Below the pieces are notes generated by a model. That model saw only the letters and a list, made by a program, of their open reading frames with translations, was not told where the DNA came from and did not search any database. Of a stretch of 39,772 nt of DNA, positions 24,925-33,969 are shown in pieces. Each line of letters opens with the position of its first letter. The first letter of the stretch is position 1. Source of the DNA: Candidatus Rokuibacteriota bacterium (GTDB taxonomy: Bacteria; Bacteroidota; Bacteroidia; Flavobacteriales; Flavobacteriaceae); NCBI GenBank assembly GCA_900299425.1, contig OMJU01000060.1:1-39772 (forward strand), written 5' to 3'. The position numbers were made by a program, and so were the translations under genes.

Positions 24925-25623
24925 TCACGGAGTCTCAGGAGTAGGTGCCTGGATATCCACTCTTAAGCCTTTTGTGGTCGCCGCCGTGATGGTTGTGTTG
25001 CCAAATACAGCAATACGGGTGTCATTTTGTTGAAAATCAGGGAAGTTTTCAAATAGAGATTCTATACCACTCGGACTGAAAAACACCAAAATATCGTAGT
25101 ACACATCGCGTAAGTCAGATAAATCACTGATGACTGTTTTGTAGAATGTAGCCTGTTTCCAATGCACTCCTAGATCGTCTAAAACCGTGGGTACTTCGGG
25201 TTTAAGTTTATCAGACGAAGGCAATAAAAATTTCTCGTTCTTGTACTTTTTAATCAGTGGCGAAAGTTCGGTAAAAGTTCGTTTGCCCACATATATTTTG
25301 CGTTTGCGATAAACCACGTACTTCTGTAGATAATAGGCTACAGCTTCACTTTGGCAAAAATATTTCATAGTATCTGGCACTTTAAACCTCAATTCTTCTG
25401 CAATGCGAAAAAAGTGGTCTACCGAGTTGCGACTGGTCAAAATAATAGCTGAATAATGACTCAAATCTACTTTTTGAGCGCGCACATCTTTACTAGATAC
25501 CCCTTCCACGTGGATGAATGGGCGAAAGTCGATTTTGACTTTTTGTTTATCGACTAGGTCGAAATATGGAGAATTTTCAACTTTTGGTTCGGGTTGGGAC
25601 ACTAAAATAGTTTTCACCTTCAT
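24925..25623 (-). CDS. hemD: Uroporphyrinogen-III synthase, ended by an in-frame TGA
   Basis: Cyclises hydroxymethylbilane to uroporphyrinogen III in tetrapyrrole synthesis. The 232-residue product shows the two-lobed HemD pattern: TILVSQPEP at the start, HYSAIILTSRNSVDHFF, YFCQSEAVAYYLQKYVVYRKR, FLLPSSDKLKPEVP, DILVFFSPSGIESLF and RIAVFGNTT. It stops after APTPETP. The same frame continues without break for 16 sense codons (24922 down to 24877) reading like the usual flavobacterial C-terminal tail, so the TGA at 24927-24925 looks like a substitution, plausibly TCA to TGA. The catalytic cleft should be intact. DUF4271 lies 19 bases upstream. Confidence 0.88.
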   Translation of the reverse strand: MKVKTILVSQPEPKVENSPYFDLVDKQKVKIDFRPFIHVEGVSSKDVRAQKVDLSHYSAIILTSRNSVDHFFRIAEELRFKVPDTMKYFCQSEAVAYYLQKYVVYRKRKIYVGKRTFTELSPLIKKYKNEKFLLPSSDKLKPEVPTVLDDLGVHWKQATFYKTVISDLSDLRDVYYDILVFFSPSGIESLFENFPDFQQNDTRIAVFGNTTITAATTKGLRVDIQAPTPETP

Positions 25624-25642
25624 AAGCCTCTAAGATTTATCC

Positions 25643-26308
25643 TCATGCCTTAGCTGCCTGATACAGCAGGGCATATGGTGCTATTTCAAGTGCGCAAATG
25701 TACAAAATAAAATAAAAGAAGTTTGTAATTAAGGTCGTGGAATTACGTCTTAGACCATAAATTAGGGTCGCAAAAAGACTAAAGATCACCAATAGCGATA
25801 TCACAAGAGTAATAACCTCAAAAGATACTCGCACAAAAAATAAGGCTGAAAACAGAATTAAAACGACCACCGAGATCAAATGATGAAAACTCATGCGCTG
25901 GTAGCGGTATGTCGCCAGTAGTTTTTGACAATTAAACACATAACCTATGGTCCAGTCTAAGACATGCCGAACCATTAAATAGATACTTGTCAAAAGGCAT
26001 GCCTTTACAAACAAATTAAAATCAAGTGATATTCGTGTTGGGTCTGCGTGCTGCATTATTAGCACCAGCAGTAGGCCAAAGGCCATGATTTGTAACAGTA
26101 ACATCGAAATATCAAAGGGATGCTTCAATCCTTTTTGACGCCCTTCAAGGGCGAAATATTTGTCATTGATGGGAAGCAACATCAGCTCGACAGTTCGTTT
26201 GGGAAACCTATAGCGCATTATACCCAACAGGACTATAGCCCCAATGAGCATCAGTGATAGCCAATCTCGATTTAAATCTTCCCGGAGTAAGTGTTCCATA
26301 TAATTCAT
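25643..26308 (-). CDS. DUF4271 family membrane protein
   Basis: A 221-residue inner-membrane protein (218 from the ATG at 26299) with a short charged N-terminus (LLREDLNRDW) and about five to six helices. The layout and its position immediately upstream of hemD match DUF4271 proteins of flavobacteria. The block FSLFATLIYGLRRNS and the final FFYFILYICALEIAPYALLY are typical. Function unknown; the steady link with hemD suggests, without proof, a role in haem metabolism or envelope function. It diverges from the GT2 gene. Confidence 0.8.
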   Translation of the reverse strand: MNYMEHLLREDLNRDWLSLMLIGAIVLLGIMRYRFPKRTVELMLLPINDKYFALEGRQKGLKHPFDISMLLLQIMAFGLLLVLIMQHADPTRISLDFNLFVKACLLTSIYLMVRHVLDWTIGYVFNCQKLLATYRYQRMSFHHLISVVVLILFSALFFVRVSFEVITLVISLLVIFSLFATLIYGLRRNSTTLITNFFYFILYICALEIAPYALLYQAAKA

Positions 26309-26381
26309 AAAATTAAGCTAATTTTTTAGTTTTTTAGGGGCTCAAATTGGCTTAGGACGGGGCCCAATAACGAAAAAAAAG

Positions 26382-26389
26382 TACCTTTG
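26382..26389 (+). promoter_or_regulatory. Predicted -7 box of the GT2-dihydroorotase-DUF4296 operon
   Basis: TACCTTTG matches TAnnTTTG, 15 bases from its end to the ATG at 26404, so the leader would be under ten bases. No -33 TTTG is seen at the expected spacing. Confidence 0.45.
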
Positions 26390-26403
26390 GACAAAGTTTT
26401 GAA

Positions 26404-27135
26404 ATGGCCGAAGGTCTCATAATTATTCCAACTTTTAACGAATCAGAAAACATTGAAAAGCTCTTGCGCAATGTATTTTCACTGCAGCGCATCTTTTCAG
26501 TGCTTGTGGTTGACGATGGTTCTCCAGATGGAACGGCGGAGATCGTAGAGCGATTGAAGTCCGAATTTACTGAGCATCTGCATTTGCTCAGACGCTCTGA
26601 AAAGACAGGTCTTGGCCGGGCTTATATCGCGGGTTTTCAATGGGCTTTGCAGCGGGATTATGATTTGATTTTTGAAATGGATGCTGATTTTTCTCATAAC
26701 CCGAACGACTTGATTCGTCTGTATAATTGTTGTACCAAGGAGGGATATGACCTGGCAATAGGGTCGCGTTACATCACAGGGGTGAATGTTGTGAATTGGC
26801 CGATGAGCCGCGTTTTGCTTTCCTGGGGGGCTTCTAAATATGTTCAATGGGTCACCTCAATGGGCATAAAGGACACTACGGCCGGATTTGTTTGTTACCG
26901 CAGAACTGTACTAGAAACCTTAAACTTATCACAAATTCGATTTGTGGGTTATGCTTTTCAGATAGAGATGAAGTACAAGGCTTTTTTAAAAGGATTTAAG
27001 ATTAAAGAAATACCCGTTATTTTCACGGATAGAACGAGAGGGGCCTCTAAAATGTCCAAGGGCATCATTTCTGAAGCTATTTTTGGGGTTTTGACCATGC
27101 GCTTTAAAAAACTATTTAACAGACTAGACCTATGA
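26404..27135 (+). CDS. Polyprenol monophosphomannose synthase-like glycosyltransferase (GT2)
   Basis: A 243-residue GT2 enzyme that would move mannose (or a similar sugar) from GDP to a polyprenyl phosphate. IIIPTFNESENIEKLL (~6-21), VVDDGSPDGTAEIV (~36-49), GLGRAYIAGFQWAL and the metal-binding EMDADFSHNPNDL (DxD) are the Dpm1-type motifs; DTTAGFVCYRR and FTDRTRGASKMS complete the pattern. It lacks C-terminal membrane helices, like soluble Dpm1. Its stop overlaps the dihydroorotase ATG by 4 bases. The actual sugar is not determined. Confidence 0.9.
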   Translation: MAEGLIIIPTFNESENIEKLLRNVFSLQRIFSVLVVDDGSPDGTAEIVERLKSEFTEHLHLLRRSEKTGLGRAYIAGFQWALQRDYDLIFEMDADFSHNPNDLIRLYNCCTKEGYDLAIGSRYITGVNVVNWPMSRVLLSWGASKYVQWVTSMGIKDTTAGFVCYRRTVLETLNLSQIRFVGYAFQIEMKYKAFLKGFKIKEIPVIFTDRTRGASKMSKGIISEAIFGVLTMRFKKLFNRLDL

Positions 27136-28475
27136 ATCAATCCGTATTGATTAAAAATGCACAGATGGTGAACGAGGGGAAAATCGAGACTTGCGACGTT
27201 TTAGTGGCTGGGGATCGCATTGTGGAAGTGGCTGCAACAATCAGTGCGAAGTCCCCAAATACAAGAGTTATTGATGCAGATGGTTTATACCTGATGCCCG
27301 GTATGATTGATGATCAAGTTCATTTTAGAGAACCTGGATTGACCCACAAAGCGACTATAGAATCTGAATCTAAGGCTGCGGTGGCAGGAGGAATTACAAG
27401 CTTTATAGAAATGCCAAACACGGTACCACAAGCCACAACCATGGAGAAGGTCGAGGAAAAGTTTTCCATTGCGTCAGAGAGTTCCTGGGCAAATTATTCA
27501 TTTATGCTTGGGGGTACTAATGATAACCTTGAGGATTTAATTCACGCCGATGCCACCAAAGTGGCCGGCATAAAACTTTTTCTAGGGTCTTCCACAGGAA
27601 ATATGCTGGTGGATGATCCGGAGGTTTTGGCGGCTATTTTTAAAAATACAAAAATGGTTATTTCGGTGCATTGTGAGGACGAGGGGACAATTCGCGAAAA
27701 TTTGGCGGCACAAATTAAAAAGTACGGCGATGATATCCCGATGGCCATGCACCCGGTGATTCGCTCAGAGCAGGCATGCTATCTATCAAGTTCTAGGGCT
27801 ATAGAGTTAGCAAAAAAACAAGGGGCGCGTTTGCATGTTTTTCACTTGTCTACCGCAAAAGAGACTGGACTGTTTAAAGCCCATGCCGATGTAGCTAAAA
27901 AAAGCATAACGGCGGAGGTCTGTATCCATCACTTATGGTTCAGCGATGAGGATTATGCGCGATTAGGCAGTAAAATTAAATGGAATCCTGCGGTTAAAAC
28001 GGCCGCTGATCGCACAGGATTGCGCAAGGCCCTATTGGAAGATCGTATCGATGTTATCGCTACAGATCACGCCCCGCATACCAAGGAAGAAAAAGCTAAT
28101 AAATATACCACCGCACCTTCAGGCGGTCCTTTGGTGCAACATGCTTTGGTGGCCCTGCTCGAGTTGTATCATCAAGGGGTTATTTCACTGGAGAAAATAG
28201 TCGAGAAATTTGCTCATAATCCTGCAAAACTTTTTGACATTAGGGATAGAGGATTCATCCGCCCAGGATACAAAGCAGATTTAGTCCTTGTGGATCTAAA
28301 TGCACCATGGACGGTAAACAAGTCGAATATTTTATACAAATGTGGTTGGTCCCCTTTTGAGGGCAATGTGTTTCAAGCTCGCGTAATGCATACCTTGGTC
28401 AATGGGCAATTGGTTTACACCGATGGTGTATTTCCGCAAAGAACCTTTGGTGAGCGCCTTTTATTTAATCGATAG
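27132..28475 (+). CDS. Dihydroorotase (metal-site HxH reads QxH)
   Basis: An amidohydrolase of pyrimidine synthesis, cyclising carbamoyl aspartate to dihydroorotate. The 447-residue length, GIKLFLGSSTGNML (carbamylated Lys), SVHCEDEGTI, FHLSTAKE and DVIATDHAPHTKEEK show a class I-type enzyme. The first metal motif, normally DxHxHFR, reads IDDQVHFREPG, so the first His is Gln62 and only His64 remains. I recall the same change in other flavobacterial dihydroorotases, so it is probably lineage-wide rather than a defect. No other pyr gene is nearby. It is translationally coupled to the GT2 gene. Confidence 0.88.
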   Translation: MNQSVLIKNAQMVNEGKIETCDVLVAGDRIVEVAATISAKSPNTRVIDADGLYLMPGMIDDQVHFREPGLTHKATIESESKAAVAGGITSFIEMPNTVPQATTMEKVEEKFSIASESSWANYSFMLGGTNDNLEDLIHADATKVAGIKLFLGSSTGNMLVDDPEVLAAIFKNTKMVISVHCEDEGTIRENLAAQIKKYGDDIPMAMHPVIRSEQACYLSSSRAIELAKKQGARLHVFHLSTAKETGLFKAHADVAKKSITAEVCIHHLWFSDEDYARLGSKIKWNPAVKTAADRTGLRKALLEDRIDVIATDHAPHTKEEKANKYTTAPSGGPLVQHALVALLELYHQGVISLEKIVEKFAHNPAKLFDIRDRGFIRPGYKADLVLVDLNAPWTVNKSNILYKCGWSPFEGNVFQARVMHTLVNGQLVYTDGVFPQRTFGERLLFNR

Positions 28476-28484
28476 ATATCAGTG

Positions 28485-29033
28485 ATGGGGTACTTAAAAA
28501 ACAAAATAAATTCAGCTCAGTTGATAAGTGCTTGCGACTTTGTCAGTGCAAGAGCCCCTTTGTTTTATGTATTGAAGAATCTGTTAATATTGGTTGTTGC
28601 CGCGCAGCTTTTGAGTTGTCAAGACGTAGTGCGTCCAGAAGTCCCTGAGCAGCTTATCCCAGAATCAACGATGACCGATATACTGACCGAAGCCTATATC
28701 GGAAATGCAGCCAGGAGCAATAACAATCGTGTTTTGCGAATGAGCGGGGTACAATTAGACTCAATTTTATACGCAAAGTACGGTGTAGACAGTTTGCAGT
28801 TTGCCCAGAACACAGCCTATTACGCGGCACAAATCGAACCTTATATGCGGATATTAGAAGGTGTCGAGCAGCAACTTAACCAAGTTAAAAAATCTTTGGA
28901 TTCGATAGCCCTAATTGACGCAGAACAACAAAAAAAGGATAAAGCTCTGCTGCTCGATTCTGCAAAAGCAAATGTCCTGAACCAAAACATTATTCCGTCG
29001 GTCAGTCAATGGACAGCCGATACATTGCGCTAA
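28485..29033 (+). CDS. DUF4296 family lipoprotein
   Basis: A probable lipoprotein with lipobox QLLSC and a mature part beginning QDVVRPEVPEQLIPE, then MTDILTEAYIGNAAR and YGVDSLQFAQNTAYYA, matching DUF4296. The C-terminal half is helical and Gln/Lys-rich, probably a coiled coil. From the ATG at 28485 the signal peptide follows a ~28-residue N-terminal extension that is long for the family; a TTG at 28572 would give a more standard signal (LKNLLILVVAAQLLSC). It begins 9 bases after the dihydroorotase stop. Function unknown. Confidence 0.78.
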   Translation: MGYLKNKINSAQLISACDFVSARAPLFYVLKNLLILVVAAQLLSCQDVVRPEVPEQLIPESTMTDILTEAYIGNAARSNNNRVLRMSGVQLDSILYAKYGVDSLQFAQNTAYYAAQIEPYMRILEGVEQQLNQVKKSLDSIALIDAEQQKKDKALLLDSAKANVLNQNIIPSVSQWTADTLR

Positions 29034-30065
29034 TTATTGCTTGGCCAATCTATCATGCTCATTATTGAGGCGATAAGGCGCAAGAGCGCAAATGCGTCTT
29101 AGGGTAGAATTTAAGTCTGAATAACTGAGTTGGGTTTGCACTTCCGCGGGGCACCCATCATATGATGAGGGTTCAAACATGGCTTCGATATAAGCTTTTG
29201 GTAATTTTTGTCGCCGACCTGTTATCCAAGCGCGCAAGAAATCGAGGTAGTGACCTAAAAGGCCGACCCATCGAGGAACAGCCCATTTTGGGGGTTTTGT
29301 CGAGCCTAATGCTTGACCGATTTTTTGAAGCACCTCGAGGTAACTCATATTGTGTCCGACCAAAGTAAGCGATAAAGCGTCATTTTCTTGTTCCATAAGC
29401 CTTATGGCAAATTGTACGACATCTTTAACATCGACAAAACCGGTTCCTCCTGGAGGATACCATTTGGGCTCAGTACTGACGAATTTCAGTAGAAAACCAC
29501 TGCCACTGCGCCAAAAACCCTCCCCGAGAATGACTCCAGGTCTCAATATGAGGATTTTTAAGCCCTCTTGAGCACCTCTTAATACTTCTAGTTCACCACC
29601 ATATTTGGTCAATCCATAGGGCTCATTGAATGATGGATATTCAAAAGGATCCTCTGCTTGTGCGCTCGAGTTGTGGCCTAAAGCAGCGATGCTGCTGATA
29701 TAACAAAGTTTTTCAACTTTTGCGGCTAAACAACAGTTAACTAAATTAGCCGTACCGATAGTATTGGTTTTTTTAAGCTCGCGCTGGCGTCGCCATTCAA
29801 AATTAATGAGTCCGGCCACATGGTAAACCTCAGTAATGTCATTCAAGGCTTCAGTTAATATTGAGATATCGTTCTAATCACATTGAACCCAATCTATTTT
29901 GTCAAAATAACTTTTTGGGTCCTCAAAGTAATATGTGAATACCTCACGCACATTTTCCAGACGCTTCGGATTGCGAAAAAGAGCCCGAATACGACCGTGT
30001 TTTTGGGTTAAGTGCGCTAAAAAATGAGCGCCTAAAAATCCTGATCCACCAGTAACCAATACCAT
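29034..30065 (-). pseudogene. NAD-dependent epimerase/dehydratase interrupted by an in-frame TAG
   Basis: A short-chain-dehydrogenase-like sugar epimerase/dehydratase or reductase. The N-terminal part (30065-29877) has the Rossmann loop VTGGSGFLGAHF. A TAG at 29876-29874 stops it at codon 64. The same frame then continues for ~280 codons with TEVYHVAGLINF, YISSIAALG (catalytic Ser), and EPYGLTKYGGE (YxxxK pair), ending at 29034. There is no frameshift: one nonsense codon separates two recognisable halves, in a place where families of this type read 'D-x-N/D-D/I'. Alternative starts after the stop (for example the TTG at 29846) would lack the NAD-binding loop. It is either a recent pseudogene, a read-through gene or a sequence error. 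Confidence 0.85.
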
Positions 30066-30140
30066 AGCTCTAAGGTACAGTTTTCATTGATATCGCTTGA
30101 AATAATCACAGGTGAACTTTAGTTTTTTCAATAAGGCCAT

Positions 30141-30148
30141 TATCTTTG
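30141..30148 (+). promoter_or_regulatory. Predicted tyrS -7 promoter box
   Basis: TATCTTTG matches TAnnTTTG exactly, 19 bases before the ATG at 30167. It overlaps an in-frame TTG at 30146, which therefore cannot be the start of an mRNA made from this promoter. Confidence 0.5.
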
Positions 30149-30166
30149 TCCAAAACCAAAAACGCC

Positions 30167-31462
30167 ATGCCGAAAAACTTTATCAAGGAGCTGCAGTGGA
30201 GAGGAATGATACATGATGTCATGCCCGATACTGAAGAGCATTTAAACCAGGCCATGCGATCGGCTTATGTGGGCTTTGATCCTACCGCGGATTCCTTGCA
30301 CATAGGAAATTTGGTGCCCATCATGCTTTTAGCACATCTACAGCGCTGTGGGCATCGGCCAGTGGCCCTTGTGGGTGGCGCAACTGGAATGATTGGAGAT
30401 CCTTCTGGAAAATCCAGCGAGCGTCAACTTCTCGATGAAGAAACCTTAAGACACAATCAAGAGTGTGTTAAAACACAGTTGTCGCAATTTTTAGATTTCG
30501 ACAGTGGTGCCGAAAATCAGGGGCTCTTGGTTAACAATTACGACTGGATGAAGTCTTTTAGCTTTTTGGACTTTATCCGCGATGTGGGCAAGCACATTAC
30601 AGTAAATTACATGATGGCTAAAGATTCTGTAAAAAATAGAATTAAAGGAGAAGAGGGAGATGGAATGTCCTTTACAGAATTCACTTATCAATTGGTTCAA
30701 GGCTACGACTTTTTGCATCTTTTCAAAACTCATGACTGCACGCTTCAAATGGGCGGGAGCGACCAATGGGGCAATATCACTACCGGGACTGAACTGATTC
30801 GGCGCATTGGCCAATCCAAGGGTTATGCTTTGACCTGCCCCTTGATCACAAAAAGTGATGGAAGTAAATTTGGTAAAAGTGAAGGGGGCAATATTTGGTT
30901 AGACGCCAACAGGACTTCTGCATACAAGTTCTACCAATATTGGCTGAATACCAGTGATGAAGATGCCCAGCGCTACATAAAAATATTTACCTTTTTGGAC
31001 CGCGAAACTATAAAAGGATTAATCAACGAACATCAACAGGCTCCGCATTTAAGGATCCTTCAAAAGCAATTGGCTCAAGAGGTCACGCAGACCGTACACG
31101 GCCAGGCCCAGTACCAGAATGCCGTTTTAGCCTCTGAAATATTATTCGGTAAAGCAACGGATCAAGAGCTCAAAGGTCTTGATCGCAACACCTTTTTAGA
31201 GGTTTTTGATGGGGTGCCTCAGGCAGAAGTGTCACGAGATTCCATAGATTCAGGTCTAGAAATTGTAGCCGCTTTGGTCGAAAAATCAGGCTTTTTAAAG
31301 TCTAATGGAGAAGCCCGTCGCGCTCTGGATCAGCAGAGTATTTATGTCAATAAAACCCGAGTTGATGGCCACTACATCATAAGTCCAGACGATTTGATTG
31401 ACAATCAGTTTGTTTTATTACAACGCGGCAAAAAGAATTATTGCATCCTGAAAGTCGCATAA
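30167..31462 (+). CDS. tyrS: Tyrosyl-tRNA synthetase
   Basis: Class I synthetase charging tRNA-Tyr. The ATG at 30167 gives 431 residues. HIGN (HIGH motif) lies in [13 protein letters not shown], the tyrosine pocket in [16 protein letters not shown] and [12 protein letters not shown], and the KMSKS equivalent reads KFGKS ([15 protein letters not shown]). The C-terminal S4-like RNA-binding domain contains [19 protein letters not shown]. Spacing from the divergent epimerase is ~100 bases. Confidence 0.96.
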   Translation: MPKNFIKELQWRGMIHDVMPDTEEHLNQAMRSAYVGFDPTADSLHIGNLVPIMLLAHLQRCGHRPVALVGGATGMIGDPSGKSSERQLLDEETLRHNQECVKTQLSQFLDFDSGAENQGLLVNNYDWMKSFSFLDFIRDVGKHITVNYMMAKDSVKNRIKGEEGDGMSFTEFTYQLVQGYDFLHLFKTHDCTLQMGGSDQWGNITTGTELIRRIGQSKGYALTCPLITKSDGSKFGKSEGGNIWLDANRTSAYKFYQYWLNTSDEDAQRYIKIFTFLDRETIKGLINEHQQAPHLRILQKQLAQEVTQTVHGQAQYQNAVLASEILFGKATDQELKGLDRNTFLEVFDGVPQAEVSRDSIDSGLEIVAALVEKSGFLKSNGEARRALDQQSIYVNKTRVDGHYIISPDDLIDNQFVLLQRGKKNYCILKVA

Positions 31463-31503
31463 ATTTTCGACTAAACCCCATGCAAATTTTTCTAAAGCTC
31501 TGG

Positions 31504-32019
31504 CTATAAAAAGTGAGTTGCATTTGGATAGGGCAAAAGTGCACTGATCAGCACGGCAATACTTTCCTTAACGATGAGTGTGATGCTAATAATGGTAACT
31601 GCCACAATAAGTGCTACAGCGAGATTGTTGTTTCTTATTTCGCGATACTCGTGAATGCCCTGGGTCAGTAACGAGAATAATCCAAAAACCGCAGTGTTAA
31701 TCATAAGCGCGATAAAAAACCCTATGGTCAAATAAAGAGCTGCATAAAGCACAATAGTGTGATAATCAGGACTGCTGCCTTGAGTGGTCGCTACGCGGAC
31801 TACCTGGGTAATCTGTGGCAATATTTCACTTAGAATCAGCCCTATACTCAGCACTAGACCAGCGGTTAATACGGTAAAGGCAATGTCCTTCCCGCTGAGA
31901 TCATTTTGTTTGAAAAAGACTCGTCTAAGGATACCATACGAGACATAAATAACGCCTACGCTAATTAAAAGCGAAAAGATTATCTCAAACAAGGCTAAGT
32001 AAAAAAGTGGTGCGTTCAT
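31504..32019 (-). CDS. DUF350-like membrane protein
   Basis: A 171-residue membrane protein with about five helices. The C-terminal block NNLAVALIVAVTIISITLIVK resembles the repeat signature of DUF350 proteins, which are often found beside amidoligase or transglutaminase-like genes. It follows the transglutaminase-like gene after 24 bases on the same strand. Function is unknown, and the DUF350 match is by eye, so moderate confidence. Confidence 0.7.
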   Translation of the reverse strand: MNAPLFYLALFEIIFSLLISVGVIYVSYGILRRVFFKQNDLSGKDIAFTVLTAGLVLSIGLILSEILPQITQVVRVATTQGSSPDYHTIVLYAALYLTIGFFIALMINTAVFGLFSLLTQGIHEYREIRNNNLAVALIVAVTIISITLIVKESIAVLISALLPYPNATHFL

Positions 32020-32043
32020 ACTTTAAAATTAAGAATTAGGTGG

Positions 32044-32919
32044 TCAATTCAGTTCAGGGGCATGGGTTAAAACTACGTCCCAAAAATTCATATTGTTGAT
32101 TTGTGGCGGCAAAACCCCCATAATGTGATTTGGGGCTGTAGTTTCCCAGACCAAATATTTTTTTCCTCGAAATAGTTTGTATTGCCCAGCAGCTGGGAGA
32201 TTCAATCCCAAAATAGAGTGGCGGTAAACATCGCTGTTGAGAATTGCCACGTCATAATTAAAGGCGCTCAAAACACTAAATAAAAAAACCGTACGCGTGT
32301 CGCAATCTCCTTTAAGATTTTGCATAAACCCTAAGGGCGTCTGAAGCCCAAAGGGCTGATCACCGAGGCAACAATCAGGGCATTCTCTGAGCAATTCTTG
32401 GATCCAATCTTGGTACTGCTCAGGGTCTTGACAGGCCTCCTTAAAAACTAAGGCATATGGAATGTTTTGGATACAACTCACGACCATTTCTGCAAATAGC
32501 TCTGCCGACATAGGTTGCTGCTGATAAATCTGATAAAAGGCATCTAAAATTAAATCGAGTTTTGGTCCACTCTCTAACGCCATTTGGGCATAGAGTTCCC
32601 CCCAAAAACTGGTTAATCCCTCCGGATTCATCGATTTATGTGATAGGATGGCTTGAGTGACATCTGCACTTCGAACTGTGAGTTTTGTCTGATATGGGGT
32701 CCCGTAATTATTGCGCCAAGCGCGACCATGTCTGAATACAAGCACACTATCTTGGTCTTTTTCAATCCATATTTGTTCTGTATTGCTAGGAAGGTTGTTG
32801 TCGGTATTATTTTGAACAGTGCGATGCACAAGTGCAATAAGACTGCGCAGTATTAAAACACCCATCACAACAACCAAGACGCGAGACCCAAAAGAACTAT
32901 TATTTATAGTCTTACTCAT
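32044..32919 (-). CDS. Transglutaminase/papain-like membrane-anchored protein
   Basis: A 291-residue protein with one N-terminal membrane helix (~12-31) and a large, probably extracytoplasmic part. The end has a transglutaminase-like triad order: C206 (KGDCDTRTVFL), H234 (VYRHSILG) and E259 (LVWETTAPNH). A cysteine cluster CPDCC (180-184) lies upstream of the catalytic Cys, and NIPYALV (~152) is another typical turn. It overlaps the acyl-AMP ligase gene by 4 bases and precedes the DUF350-like gene, so the three look co-expressed. Hydrolase versus transferase activity cannot be told. Confidence 0.72.
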   Translation of the reverse strand: MSKTINNSSFGSRVLVVVMGVLILRSLIALVHRTVQNNTDNNLPSNTEQIWIEKDQDSVLVFRHGRAWRNNYGTPYQTKLTVRSADVTQAILSHKSMNPEGLTSFWGELYAQMALESGPKLDLILDAFYQIYQQQPMSAELFAEMVVSCIQNIPYALVFKEACQDPEQYQDWIQELLRECPDCCLGDQPFGLQTPLGFMQNLKGDCDTRTVFLFSVLSAFNYDVAILNSDVYRHSILGLNLPAAGQYKLFRGKKYLVWETTAPNHIMGVLPPQINNMNFWDVVLTHAPELN

Positions 32920-33911
32920 GCCTCAAGTAATAAATTACACCCGCGAATATCACTGTGATCAAAACGACCTAAAAGTGAAAAATGTCCATCGCCTTGGGTT
33001 TTGCCTAAATCTTGCGTTGCTATAAAGGCACAAGAATAGACATTGGCCAAATCGATGATGTTGATACCCCCGGTCCGCTCCTGTATTAGGGTCATCGGGT
33101 CTTCAGGGTCCCTTGTAAGGACGCGCATCCATGGCGGTGTTATGAATTTACCCTCTTTAGTGGCGTAGGCTTGGGACATTAATTCAGTCATTCCGTATTC
33201 ACTGTGAATTTGGGTCAATCCAAATTTTTTGGAGAGCTCCTGATGTAACGCTGCCTTGGTCCATTCTGCCCTTTTGCCTTTCATGCCTCCAGTTTCCATA
33301 ATAATGGTGCTCTGGGGGAGTTCCCAAGGACCTAATTGCGCCAAGTCAAGCAGCGCATAAGAGACCCCTAAAAGTAATATGCGCTGTCCAGCAGCACTCA
33401 ATTTGTGCATCAGCGCGCGTAGATCCTGCAGTTGGTCTAAATAAAACCCACTGCTGGGATGTCCAGACGCCTGGATAAGAGCGTTTGCCATATACACCAA
33501 AGAGGAACCCGTGCGCTCTAAGTAAGACGGCAAAAGGGCCAAGACGACATATTGTTCTACCGGCCCATAGATTCGTGTAAATGCCTGCTTAAAACAACGC
33601 TCATAAAACTTTAAATCAGGGACGTAATGAACACTTGGGGTGGTCCCTGTGGTGCCACTGGAGAGAAATTTTTCTTCAGCAAGGGCATTTTGGTGTAATA
33701 TTTTATGTGTTTTAAAAAATCCTATGGGTAGAAACGGAATCTGCCCGACACCCTCTATTTTTTCTGGCGTTTTCCCTAACAAATCGCAATAGGTTTTATA
33801 AGGGGGTACCTTGTAATATTGCTCTTCGAACAGGCTTAAGGCGATTTCGTCGAATTCTTGAAATGACAAGGGCAGAAAAATGCGCTCTTTTAGTTGCTCG
33901 ATTAGGGTCAT
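32916..33911 (-). CDS. LuxE/PaaK-like acyl-AMP ligase (acyl-protein synthetase)
   Basis: A 331-residue member of the acyl-adenylate-forming superfamily, closest in pattern to LuxE acyl-protein synthetase, which activates a fatty acid with ATP and holds it on a cysteine. SSGTTGT (84-90) is the AMP/phosphate loop, METGGMKGKR (205-214) and SEYGMTEL (237-244) are core adenylation motifs, and FDHSDIRGCNLL ends with C325, six residues from the C-terminus, a candidate for the acyl-carrying Cys like LuxE Cys364. The ATG at 33911 fits the family N-terminus; the frame is open 35 codons further but into the preceding gene. No lux genes are present. Confidence 0.83.
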   Translation of the reverse strand: MTLIEQLKERIFLPLSFQEFDEIALSLFEEQYYKVPPYKTYCDLLGKTPEKIEGVGQIPFLPIGFFKTHKILHQNALAEEKFLSSGTTGTTPSVHYVPDLKFYERCFKQAFTRIYGPVEQYVVLALLPSYLERTGSSLVYMANALIQASGHPSSGFYLDQLQDLRALMHKLSAAGQRILLLGVSYALLDLAQLGPWELPQSTIIMETGGMKGKRAEWTKAALHQELSKKFGLTQIHSEYGMTELMSQAYATKEGKFITPPWMRVLTRDPEDPMTLIQERTGGINIIDLANVYSCAFIATQDLGKTQGDGHFSLLGRFDHSDIRGCNLLLEA

Positions 33912-33969
33912 GCCCAAAAATAGGGAATATTGAGGCAAATGCTCGTTAAAAAAAGCCCAAGTCCTCCCT

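Noticed and set aside
24925-30065. A variant genetic code or general recoding of stop codons
   Set aside because: TGA ends the PPTase and GGGPS genes and TAG ends the AtoE gene in the normal way, and most long genes have no in-frame stops.
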